From Azolla caroliniana (lineage: Eukaryota > Polypodiophyta): a DNA stretch of 64,000 nt. Below are positions 10,986 through 20,122 of this stretch, piece after piece. The stretch is taken from the NCBI GenBank assembly GCA_043228905.1, contig JBHGNT010000015.1:14632001-14696000 (forward strand), given 5' to 3'. The notes beneath the pieces are model-generated. The model was not told where the DNA came from. It worked only from the letters and a program-made list of their open reading frames with translations, and did no database searches. The translations under genes were made by a program, and so were the position numbers. Position 1 is the stretch's first letter, and every line of letters begins with the position of its first letter.

Positions 10986-11659
10986 ATGTGTGCCTACGAG
11001 TATTTGTATTACCAAAGGGATGTGCTCTATATTGATCTTGTACTAAAGGAATTATTTTCTAGTCATGTACATGTCTGTTATGTTTTATGCATGTAGATGC
11101 TATGATGTTGATTTTGATTTGGCTTGGTTTGGCTTGAGCAGATACATTATTTGTATTAGGATTTTGCATTATTAGGAATGCTTGTTGTGTATTTGTGTCT
11201 ATACGTATCTTTGTTTTGTTCTTGAACTTGGTCTATTATGTTAGGTTCTTGAACATGTTTGTATTGTAGTGATCTTGTGCATGCTATGATGTTTTTTTCT
11301 AAAACAAAATATCCTCCCATTAGTTATATAGAAAGGTCATAACGGTTCAACATACAAAATAATTTTTCCCCAACCCGTCCTATGTAAGATAATAGCTGAG
11401 GAAACAAATCTATGTACTCTAACATAGAAAAAACAATCCAGTAATTACAATCTATTCCCTAGACACATTGCAAGGTATCCATATCCATAGACAACAACAA
11501 AAGTAACTCTCTTAAGAATGAAGCCCTCTCAGGTCATAGTTATGAGCCATTCAATACTTCTTCAACCTGTACAACTCGGATCTGAAGAAGCTCAAGTACT
11601 TTGTTTGGTTTTTCAAGAGAACCACTATTCACATTCGTGACTGTAAAGTCAACAACTAT

Positions 11660-12195
11660 GCTTACTCTTTCCACATCAACCATCTTGCCGGATTACACCA
11701 AATTCCTGTACATACAACAACAAATTAAGTCAAGTTCCCTCCTCTCCTCATGAGCTTATTCTTCTGTCCCCACACCATCGTCACTCATCCTTATCAAAAA
11801 CATAGTTCAACTGCTTCGTTAAGTCCTCATCAACCATCTCGTCGAATACCACCAAATTCCTACACATAAACAATAAAATGCATGTAAATTCTTCATCTCC
11901 TCATGACAATATGCTTCAACCTCCACAACATCATTGCTCATCCTTATCCAAAACATAAATTCTACTTCCTTAAGTCTACATCATCCATCTTGTCGAATAC
12001 CACCAAAATCCTGCACATACAACAATACAACAAGTCTTGTTTCCTCATCCCCTCATGAGAGTATGCTTCGCCCCCCACACCCTCATCACTCATCCTTATC
12101 CAAAAACATGCATTTTGCTTCATCAAGTCCACATCAAACTTCTTGCCGATTACTGCCAAAACTTGTACATACAAACAACTAAATTAGTCTAGTCT
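11660..12195. repeat. Tandem repeat, ~152-bp units
   Basis: AAGTCYWCATCAWMCATCTYGTCGAATACCACCAAA-type blocks start near 11670, 11820, 11971 and 12124; periods are 151-153 bases. Each unit ends with a CACTCATCCTTATCMAAAACATR block. The unit is CT-rich on this strand. Open frames inside are short. Confidence 0.8.
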
Positions 12196-12381
12196 TCTAA
12201 ATAGACTATGATGTGCATGCTATGATGTTGTTTATGGTTTAGCCTAATTTAATATTGGTATGATTTGTAACATGATGTATTCATACCCAAGCAAATTTAC
12301 ATGCTTAAGTATTTCCTTAGTTTCCTATATTTATATTAAGTTCTATGTATATGATATAAGATGTTATGTATATTTGGTATT

Positions 12382-12637
12382 TGTTATAGCATAGACTATT
12401 AAGCAAGATCAATGAGTGATTAGATATTAATCAAGATCACTAATCACATATCAATATAATCTCTAGATAAAGCTCATAGGCTATGCTCTTCTCTATATCA
12501 TCCAAAATGAGTTGAGATACATGAGTTTATGACTCACAAGATGATGGGATGCATGCATACTATTTACATCATGAAGTCTTGTTAACTGAAGCTTAAGACT
12601 AAAATAGATGATGCATTTCATGCATGAGTTCATAACA
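12382..12637 (-). mobile_element. 3' LTR of the nested-host Copia
   Basis: Starts TGTTATAGCATAGAC and ends GTTCATAACA. On the minus strand it is preceded by the purine tract GATGAGATGAGGAGGAG, the expected polypurine primer site, marking this as the 3' LTR. Its first 114 bases match 20009-20122. Confidence 0.8.
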
Positions 12638-12655
12638 CTCCTCCTCATCTCATCA

Positions 12656-12777
12656 TCATTGTTTTAGCTCATCAACTTTGATAATCTTCTGAGTCCAAGA
12701 GAAGGAATGTTCAACCAATGTTTTGATGCAGGTAAGCTTTTGGTAAAAATATCTCAACATGAAAATTTGAAGATATT
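12656..12777 (-). pseudogene. Copia RNase H C-terminus (outer part)
   Basis: Encodes the DIFTK-type ending of Copia RNase H, followed by a stop and the polypurine tract. It is cut off from the rest of pol (15057 onward) by the L1 insertion; 12761-12777 is the left copy of the 17-bp target duplication. Confidence 0.75.
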
Positions 12778-12889
12778 GGGGGTTAGGGGTTATAAAAACT
12801 CTCATGAATGCCTTTACTTCGATGTTTTGCCTTCTGGATGACTTCATTCTCTCTTTGTGGAAGATGAAATTGTAACTTGAGGGAATAGG

Positions 12890-13735
12890 TTGCCTATTCG
12901 TATATTATGGAAGAAAGATAAAAAATGGATATTGAACCCACATCCAAATGATGTTAACAATCTCTCTGATTTATGGGTCTATGAGACTAAGCCCATTGAT
13001 GGCCTTTTGTGGGATCCTGGTGAGTGGAAATGGCAAATCAGATCAGCGCAAGGAATGTTAGGTAAGCAAATCCCATTTTTTCAGTATTCAGTAAAAATGG
13101 GTAGAGAAATGCTAAGGAGAGGTGTGATTGTTACACCAGCAACTTGTAATTTTTGGAGATTTGGTAATGTAACAGATTCTTGGTTGAATGCTTATTGGAA
13201 ATGGTTATGGGCCATGCAAATTCCTAAAAAGGTTGTGTTATTTAGATGGTTGTTGACACATTATGGCATTCTTGTGAAGTCATGGATGCGAGGACATTGT
13301 CAGGATTTAAAATGTGACAGTTGTGGTTCACCCATTGAATCGGTTTACCATGTTTTATGGATATGTCCTATTGCTAGAGTAGTTTGGAAAAGAATGTTGA
13401 GAATGTTATATCCTATTTATGGTAGGCAGGTGTACACATGGGGTTTTGTGAGATGGGGAAGATTGGCTAAAGAAATGCAAAACTATGAAAAGGAGTATGG
13501 CGATTTCCTTCTCCTCTCCGATCGAAGATATGTATTGGAGGTCTCTGATATTACATCAGTCCGTTGTTTGGAAGAGGATATGGTCTGGTCTACGATATCT
13601 TCTCTAGTCATTTGGGTATTGTGGAAAGCTAGATGTAAATGTGTATTTCAGAAAGTTAAACAGAATGTAGTTGAGTTAATCGAAGAGGTATGGTTAATGC
13701 TCGTACACACTTTAAGAGGTCAATATGATGCAATA
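12890..13735 (+). pseudogene. L1 ORF2 zinc-binding domain
   Basis: An open frame of about 280 codons with the plant L1 reverse-transcriptase zinc-binding pattern: WKWLWAMQIPKKVVLFRWLL followed by CDSCGSPIESVYHVLWICP, that is CxxC...H...C. The domain lies after the polymerase in plant L1 ORF2. The frame is unusually intact but has no reverse transcriptase in front of it, so it is a truncated insertion. It ends at the left terminus of the MITE; the remaining 50 or so residues of the protein resume after 14744 in a shifted frame. Confidence 0.85.
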
Positions 13736-14742
13736 CAGTAACCATTCGGTTAAGTGCGTGCCCACTTAAGTGCACCATTCTATTAAGTGCGCTTTTTTAT
13801 AGAGGTCAAAATCATGATCAAAAAAATTACATTGTTCATGATGAAACTACATAAGAAAGGAGTTTCTAACAAAAGAAAAATTTAAAAGAATTTGTTACGT
13901 GATGGTGGGTGGGGTCTCCTGGAAATGCAAGGAAAAAAGAACCAAATCTCAGAATTGGTCTCTCCCGTCGTAGCGTTTGTGTGTGTGTTATGTGTTGTAT
14001 GTGTGCATGTAGAATTGTGAGTAGGTAATTTTGATTCTCGTTAAAGAAAATAAACTTTCCTACTTAACCCAATTATCCATTTCCTTTTCCGTATTCATTC
14101 AATCTTAATTATGTTTCTTTCTTTCTCTCCCTCCCTCACTTTCTTAATTTTGTTTCTTTATCTCCATCTCTCCTCCTCCCACCACCATCGTCGCCACCTC
14201 CTCCTGTCACCGCCTTCGTTCATTCTTAATTTTCTCCTTCTTTCTTTCACTCCCTCACTCCTTCCTCCCTCTCTTTCTCTTTCTGTACATCTCGTTTATT
14301 TTCTTTCTGTTCCAGCCTATGCTTTCTCCGTTGCTCCTCCTCTCTCTTTTCCAGTTTCCTCCATCTCCATCTCTACTACGATTCCTCAAACCTCCCACCA
14401 CTAGGAAGAGAATGCAAAGAAAAATCTAATCATATCCAAGGAAGTTCATTAGGTAGGCCTAGCAAAAAGGCAAAAACTCAAGGTAATATGGAATCGGGAA
14501 AAAGTGATATCCAACAAGAGTATGCTGAAACCATAAACATTTCAGGTCAATTATATCACGTTAATCAATCACTTTTCTAATGAAGAAACATATGATATGA
14601 ACAAAGAAGGGGGAAATTTCAAGAAACCCTAAAAAATTTCAAAAAGCCCCAAATTTTTTCAGAAAACCCCTAAATGCGCAGCTCGGTTAAGTGCGCACTT
14701 CACCCATGCGTTCAAAGTGCGAACTTAACCGAATGGTTACTG
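13736..14742. mobile_element. Tc1/mariner-type MITE in L1
   Basis: Both ends read inward CAGTAACCATTCGGTTAAGT, and both are flanked by TA. CAGT termini and a TA target duplication are typical of the Tc1/mariner superfamily. Sub-terminal repeats of TTAAGTGCGC extend the ends. The 1007-bp interior has no transposase; the one open frame (14111-14404) is a pyrimidine-rich low-complexity artefact. It interrupts the L1 C-terminal region, so it is younger than that L1. A non-autonomous element mobilised in trans is the simplest reading. Confidence 0.85.
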
Positions 14743-15056
14743 TAACTGGTGAGCCCGAGGTTGTGATTCGGAGACAACAACAGTTTAGAGAAATTTGGAA
14801 AAATGTTGATGTCTTTGTCTCTTTTGGAGAAAGAATAAAGTGGAGATATGCTCCACCAAGATGGCTTTTTCCACCCCCCGTCTTGGAACAACCTTCATGA
14901 GGGCTTTTGATACTTGACATGTTGGTTGATGTGGATATGAGGGTTGTAATATATTGTATGAACTCGTTGTAGCCTTTCGACATCTTTCCATTAATACCAA
15001 GGTGAACTTTCTTTTAAAAAAAAAAGAAAAAAAGAAAAAGAAAATTTGAAGATATT

Positions 15057-17600
15057 ATAGCTAATGTTTGCTTTGTCAATCGCCAAGAGATTGTTGTGCC
15101 ACCAACAAGGAAAACATATCCTGTTTGTGATCTGCCAACATGAGGGTCAGATAAGAACCCAACGTTAGAATAACCGGTCAATTGACCGTGCATAGAATCG
15201 TTGGTAAAGAAAAGACCCATATCTTTAGTGCCTCGTAAATATCAGAAAATCTGCTTAAAATTCCAGTCCAATGTCTCCTGGTAGGATCGTGACTATATCG
15301 AGCCAACAAATTGACAACGAACGAAATGTCCGGATGCGTACAATTGGCCAAGTACATAAGTGCACCAACAACAACCATGTAATGATACTGTGGTCCCAAT
15401 GTTGACTCGTTAGAAGATCTTGGCCGAAATGGGTCATGAGAAGGATCCAAAGAGCGTACTACCATAGGAGTTCTAGTAGAATGAGCTTGATACATAGAAA
15501 ACCATTTTAATATTTTATGGATATCAAAGCTCTGATGAAGATGAATTCCATTAGATAGGTGCTCGATATGAAGACCCAAGCAGAATGTAGTTAAACTGAG
15601 GTCTTTCATTTCAAATTGGCATCTAAGCATAACAACAACATCTTAAATAGCATTGGATGTTCCAATAATATTGAGATCATCAACATAAATAGCAATGATA
15701 ACAAATTCTTTGAGATAATGATTGATAAATATACAAGGACAAATATCATCATTCTTAAATCCACAAGAAAGATGTTGATACCACATACGACCAACTTGTT
15801 TAAGTCCATAAAGTGACTTACATAACTTGATCGATGGATTGAGAAATTTTCCAAGCTGCATAGATTTGCAAAGTTCTTTAGGTATCTTCATGTATATACC
15901 TTTATCCAAATCACTATAAAGATAAGTTGTAATCACATCCATGAGACGCATATGAAGACTTCGATGAACAGTAAAATGAATCAACCAACAAAAACTTGTT
16001 GCATCCATAACCGGAGAATATGTATAAGTATAATCAATACCAGATTGTTATGTGAAACCTTGAGCAACAAACCTTGCCTTATAACGAATGAATTCTCCTT
16101 TATCATTACGCTTCCGCACAAAAACCCAACAATAGCCAATGGGTGTGTGACCAATAGGCGTCTCTTGAATTTGACCAAAAACGCCTCGTTTGAGAAGACT
16201 ATTTAGCTCAATTTGAATAGCTTCTTTTCACTTATCCCAAAAAGGCATCATATCATGTTTACTCTCCCCATCAACTTATGACAACAACTTTCGTGAACGA
16301 ATCGGAGAAGTTGTGTTGCATGAAGTATTGCATATCCCCATGTTGAACCAGGCAAATTTGATTTGAGAAGAATTGGCCGCACAATTACTTGGATTTGTTT
16401 AATCAAAGATTCAGCCATAGCATTTTTAGTGTGAACATGAGGAGTTGAAACTTCAAAATTAATACCAATAGATTTGCAATAACAAATAAAGGTTGTTGAC
16501 GTAAACTCGGCAACGTTGTCCATCCGAATCAACTTAATTGGAAAATTTGGGAATTGAGCGCGCAACTTCATGCTAAGGATGAGGATTCGAGGCAACACCA
16601 TGTTGCGAGTAGAAAGAAGTGTGACGTGAGAAAAATGCGACGAAGCATCTTTGACTCCCATGAAGTAATAAATGGTCCAGAAGGAGGGTGCATTGGTCCA
16701 TGGATATCACCATGTATATGCTCCAAACATTTTGGTGACTCATACCGTTCCTCATGCAAAGAAGGACGAATCACAAGCTTTCCTTATGCACATGGAACAC
16801 AAAAACGAGTTTTAACTCGATTCAAGTATTCCAACTTTAAAGGTAGATCTTGAACATTATTGATCATTCTCCTAATCATTGTATTGCCACAATCATGCTA
16901 GAGATCCATTATATTAGTATTGACCTTCGAGGAAATATTGGAGTAGTGGGCAAATGAAGCCATGCGGATCTTCGGGGCTTTAAGGTTGAAACAATACAAT
17001 TGGTTTGTGGTTTGGTAAGACCTTGAACACATTAATAACTTGGGTAGTATTTGACAGGTGCGTGACAACTCGCATTGTCTCTTTCCCATCTTGTTCCCAT
17101 GTCATGAGGTGGTATCCATTGCGTCACACATTTACAAATGCAAGAAGATTTCTTAGTGAGGTATGCGCATAGATAGCATCATGTATTTCCAAGAAAACAC
17201 CACTTGGAAGTTGGATAGTGGCGGGACCTCTTCCTTGTCCAATACAAGAACGAGCTATAGTCTTGATGTCAAAAGGGGCTTGGTCTTTAACATGATGAAA
17301 TAATTCTTTATGACATAGAATAGTGTGTTGAGGCACAATCAATAAGACAAAGAAAACGACAAGTATTTGCCCAATGCCGTCGTAAACCACATCGAAGACA
17401 TGAATTCGATGAAGGCTTATCTTTACTTGACTTTGATTGACGATGCATTGCCTTGACTTGATTACTTGTGGGATATTGATTCCTTTGTTGATTTCTTCCT
17501 ACTCTTCCTCTTCCTCTTCCTCGACTGTGTGCATATTGGTATTGATGACGATATTGTCGTCTAGAATAATTACTCTCGACGTGCATCAAATCCTTGAATT
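15057..17600 (-). pseudogene. Copia pol (protease to RNase H)
   Basis: Read leftward: a zinc-knuckle region with the CLRCGLRRHWANTC pattern near 17.35-17.45 kb; an active-site region near 17.3 kb; integrase at 16.25-16.9 kb (a frame with FTSTTFICYCKSIGINFE); reverse transcriptase at 15.64-16.0 kb with SLYGLKQVGRMWYQ and the catalytic AIYVDDLNIIG; then the connection and RNase H N-terminus at 15.18-15.63 kb (GALMYLANCTHPDISFVVN) and 15.03-15.24 kb (GYSNVGFLSDPHVGRSQTGY). Frame changes and stops occur between blocks. The frame continues across the L1 insertion into 12656-12777. Confidence 0.8.
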
Positions 17601-17649
17601 GTAGAGGAGCCGCATGTTGACTAACCGGATGAAGTTTGTCGTTCTTGAG

Positions 17650-17955
17650 GAGAACTTAATGGTGTTGCTCAATGACAAGAAGTGCAAATAAAAGTTCAGC
17701 ATAGGTTTTAAAAAAACGATTACGATATTGTTCAAAAAGATTAAAATTTGAGGGATGAAAAGTTGTTACTGTTTTGTTGATTAGATTCGCCTCTTGAACA
17801 AGGTCGTCATGATCGAAAAATTTAAGTTTAGAAATGATACCAAATAGTGAGCAATTATATTCAGCAACTATCTTGAAATCTTGAAAACGAAATTGATTCC
17901 ATTCATGCAAAGTGTTGGGGCTGAGAACAGTTCGTTGATGATCAATGTTGTCACG
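17650..17955 (-). pseudogene. Copia gag, C-terminal half
   Basis: UBN2-type gag core with HEWNQFRFQDFKIVAEYN and related blocks. It is separated from its N-terminal half (19638-19931) by the inverted-repeat element. Positions 17947-17955 are the left copy of a 9-bp target duplication. Confidence 0.75.
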
Positions 17956-18132
17956 ATACAATGACATAAAATATATAATTAATAAGGATTGAACTTGCAA
18001 CCTCACATCAACAATACATCATGCTCAACCATCTTGATATGAGCATTGTATAAGATATATTTGATCTACATATCATTGTATAAGATGTACATGATCTAGA
18101 TATACTCTCCAAACATCTAGAAAATTCCAAGG

Positions 18133-18199
18133 TTCTAGAAGGTTCTAGAATATTCTTCAAAATATTCTAGTGCATGTACTTCAACTTAGAGTATAAATA
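18133..18199 (+). promoter_or_regulatory. Heat-shock-element cluster plus TATA box, left arm
   Basis: At 18133-18155 TTC and GAA alternate five times with exactly two bases between units, a perfect heat shock element. A further AATATTC follows. TATAAATA lies at 18192-18199, about 40 bases downstream, so the unit points rightward into the element. Confidence 0.6.
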
Positions 18200-18424
18200 C
18201 TTGTCACCATCTTCGTCCCTTTCAAGGGATTCAACGCTTGTCATTGACACATCAATCTAGTTTCGCCTCATATTGTCTCCTTGATATTCATCTTTGTCTT
18301 CATTCTCTCATGTCACTGACAACATCTAGAGTTCCTAGCCTCGTCACATCTAGCTCCAAGTTCGTCCGTCGGGCGTAGCCTCATCATTTGTGCTCCATCG
18401 TAGTCTAGGGTTGGTGTGTTCGTG

Positions 18425-18610
18425 ATAGTGCAACCATGTGCGTTCCTCACCGGAGACATGAACACCAATAGGCGTGAGCGACCATGTACGGTCCTCACTG
18501 GAGATGCAAACATCAAAGGGCGTGAGTGACCATGTGTGGTCCTCACCGGAGACACGAACACCAATGAATGTGAGCGACCTTGCACGGTCCTCACCCGGAA
18601 CTGGAACACT
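18425..18610. repeat. 48-bp tandem repeat, ~3.5 units
   Basis: GTCCTCACYGGAGAYRCRAAC-type blocks begin at about 18443, 18491, 18539 and 18587. The period of 48 is a multiple of three, and the minus strand stays open through all units in two frames (for example SLTPIGVHVSGEERTW as a 16-residue unit). Confidence 0.85.
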
Positions 18611-18703
18611 TGATGACAATGCCAATTAGGCAAAGTAGTGTTGATAACGACAACAAGAGGGTTGGAGATGATGATGTTGAAGACGAAGCAATGAAGGCAA
18701 TGA

Positions 18704-19126
18704 CGTTGACGAAGCGACTTTGGAAGCAACAACTTTGACTATGGCAATGATGGAAGCGGAGAAAGAGATGAAGAGGATAAGAAACATAGAGATCGAGATG
18801 TTGAGGTTCTGAAGAAACACAAAGACACATATACAATGGATGATAGAAAACACAAAGATAGGGATGAAGGTGATAGGAAACGCAAAGAAAGTGACGAAGA
18901 TAATAAGAAACACATAGATAGAGATGAAAACAGTAGGAAACACAAGGAGAAGGATGACAATGATAAAAAAAGCAAAGATTGGGATGTGGAAGATGATAAT
19001 AACTGTAGAGATAGAGATGATGATGAGAAGAAACTAGGAGATAGGGATGTTGATGATGGTAACTCTAGAACCAATGACGGTGATGATGGTAACTCTAGAA
19101 GCAAGGGCGATGACGAAGACGGGTAA
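18704..19126 (+). CDS. Lys/Asp/Arg/Glu-rich reading frame inside the inverted-repeat element
   Basis: Open from 18704 to a stop at 19126; the first ATG is at 18836 (97 codons). The product consists of RKHKDRDEGDRKRKES-like units, very acidic and basic at once, with no hydrophobic core. Such RD/KD/RE tracts occur in spliceosome-associated nuclear proteins. After the stop another frame continues with RD/RE-rich coding for about 150 bases, so a longer host-derived segment may be decaying here. Lying between facing TATA boxes, it may be a captured host gene fragment. No catalytic domain. Whether it is translated is unknown; low-complexity DNA can give this by chance, but 140 open codons of consistent composition argue against that. 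Confidence 0.45.
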
Positions 19127-19408
19127 TGCTTCTATTTGGAAGGGATTCAAATTGTCACGGACACACCAACGCTAGACTATGACAAGGCTATGATCGAGAA
19201 GGTTACGAACGTGGAACTCGACGTGATGAGGCTAGAAACTCGGGAAGTTGGGAGCGATGAGATGAGGAACTTAAGACACAAGGAACCATACAAGAGCATA
19301 AAGACAAAGATGTAAATCAAGGAGAGAAGATGGGGCTAAACAAGAATACTAGATTGATGTGTCTATGATGGTGTTGAATCCCTTGAAAAGGACCAAGGAG
19401 GTTACAAG

Positions 19409-19500
19409 TATTTATACTGTGAGTCGAAGTACATGCATTAGAATATTTTGGAGAATATTCAAGAGAATATTTTAGAACTTTCTAAAAACTCCTAGAACTT
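19409..19500 (-). promoter_or_regulatory. Degenerate heat-shock elements plus TATA box, right arm
   Basis: The inverted counterpart of the left arm. TATAAATA on the minus strand is at 19409-19416, upstream of which (19441-19500) are several GAANNTTC-like units, less perfect than on the left. It points leftward, so the two putative promoters face each other. Confidence 0.5.
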
Positions 19501-19637
19501 GAAATAGATAATCTACTAATAATCTATTAAGATATACATAACATGACCATATATTTGGATGTGTTTGTTAGAACACAACACTTGACTACGTATGTCAAGA
19601 GGTCAAGAGTTCAAATCTTGACATGACTGTTGTCATG

Positions 19638-19931
19638 TCTGTGACAAAAGCGGTCTTTGAGTTGCTTCCAAAGAGTTGATGGATTCTTGATGGAGAAGTA
19701 TTGATTCTAAAGGCTTACATCAAGGTGATGATGGATGAAGATGAACGCTTCCGCTCCCATCTTCCTAGTATTTGAGTTCTTTGCATCATTAAAATGATCA
19801 CTTATCATATGAAGGAGATCTTTCGCCGTGAGATGGCCTTCGAGATGAACCATGCAAGTCATATAATTGTACCCATCATACGCAAGTGGCGGGAATAAGC
19901 ATTTCTCTATTTGTAGAGTATGAGAAGTCAT
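19638..19931 (-). pseudogene. Copia gag, N-terminal half
   Basis: Probable start at 19931 (MTSHTLQ). The blocks PPLAYDGYNYMTCMVHLEGH and KDLLHMISD fit the N-terminal gag domain of Copia, where LDGxNYxxW is usual (TCM here in place of the Trp context). A stop follows near 19707, after which another frame continues into LWKQLKDRF and the right edge of the inverted-repeat element. Confidence 0.75.
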
Positions 19932-20008
19932 GTTAATGGTAACAATAAGGTAGATTTGTATAAGAGAATAATTAATTGCTATGGTAGAGGTTAATCGTGC
20001 TGATAATG

Positions 20009-20122
20009 TGTTATAGAAGAGACTATTAAGCAAGATCAATGAGTGATTAAATATTAATCAAGATTACTAATCACATATCAATATAATCTCTAGATAGAGC
20101 TCATAGGCTATGTTCTTCTCTA
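20009..20122 (-). mobile_element. Partial 5' LTR of the nested-host Copia
   Basis: TGTTATAGAAGAGAC and the following bases match the start of the 12382 LTR. Next to it, inside the element, the minus strand has TTATCAGCACG, a primer-site-like sequence. The LTR breaks off at 20122, where the LINE begins, so the outer half was lost. Confidence 0.75.

Larger units (their letters stand above)
12778..15039 (+). mobile_element. 5'-truncated L1 LINE inserted in Copia
   Basis: Flanked by a perfect 17-bp target duplication (GAAAATTTGAAGATATT at 12761-12777 and 15040-15056) and ending in an A-rich tail just before the right copy, the hallmarks of target-primed insertion. It holds only the region downstream of reverse transcriptase: a zinc-binding domain (12890-13733) and the C-terminal end KWRYAPPRWLFPPP (about 14830-14900). 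The same C-terminal motif occurs in the L1 fragment at 36.4 kb (KWNYQPPRWLFP). A MITE splits it at 13736-14742. Confidence 0.9.
17956..19628. mobile_element. Inverted-repeat, MULE-like element with heat-shock-type arms
   Basis: A 1673-bp insertion in Copia gag flanked by GTTGTCACG (17947-17955) and GTTGTCATG (19629-19637), a 9-bp duplication with one mismatch. Removing it with one copy restores an uninterrupted gag frame. The best matching inverted arms are 18112-18260 and 19349-19501. They share TTCTAGAA-type motifs, GCATGTACTTC, GTATAAATACTTGT, TTCAAGGGATTCAAC and ACACATCAATCTAG. Nine-base duplications and long arms fit Mutator-like elements. Outside the arms, both ends carry tRNA-B-box-like sequence (GTTCAATCC and GTTCAAATC), pointing outward. 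The interior has a 48-bp tandem repeat and a charged reading frame but no transposase, so it is non-autonomous. Confidence 0.75.
12382..20122 (-). mobile_element. Ty1/Copia element with nested insertions
   Basis: A minus-strand Copia element. Its 3' LTR is at 12382-12637 and part of its 5' LTR at 20009-20122; the two align over about 114 bases with few mismatches, to CTTCTCTA, where the second LINE begins. Between them, reading leftward from 20 kb, are gag, protease, integrase, reverse transcriptase and RNase H, the Copia order. Two insertions split it: an L1 LINE at 12778-15039 near the end of RNase H, and an inverted-repeat element at 17956-19628 in gag. Removing each with one copy of its target duplication rejoins the flanking Copia frame. 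Frameshifts elsewhere show it is dead. Confidence 0.85.

Noticed and set aside
12890-13741. Independent host gene of 283 codons
   Set aside because: The protein is the zinc-binding domain of an L1 ORF2, inside an element with target duplication and poly-A tail.
14111-14404. 97-codon Ser/Leu/Pro-rich frame inside the MITE
   Set aside because: Low-complexity pyrimidine tract; no transposase motif and no evidence of coding.
18739-19104. Leu/Ser-rich frame opposite the charged ORF
   Set aside because: Mirror of the GA-rich plus strand; composition explains it.
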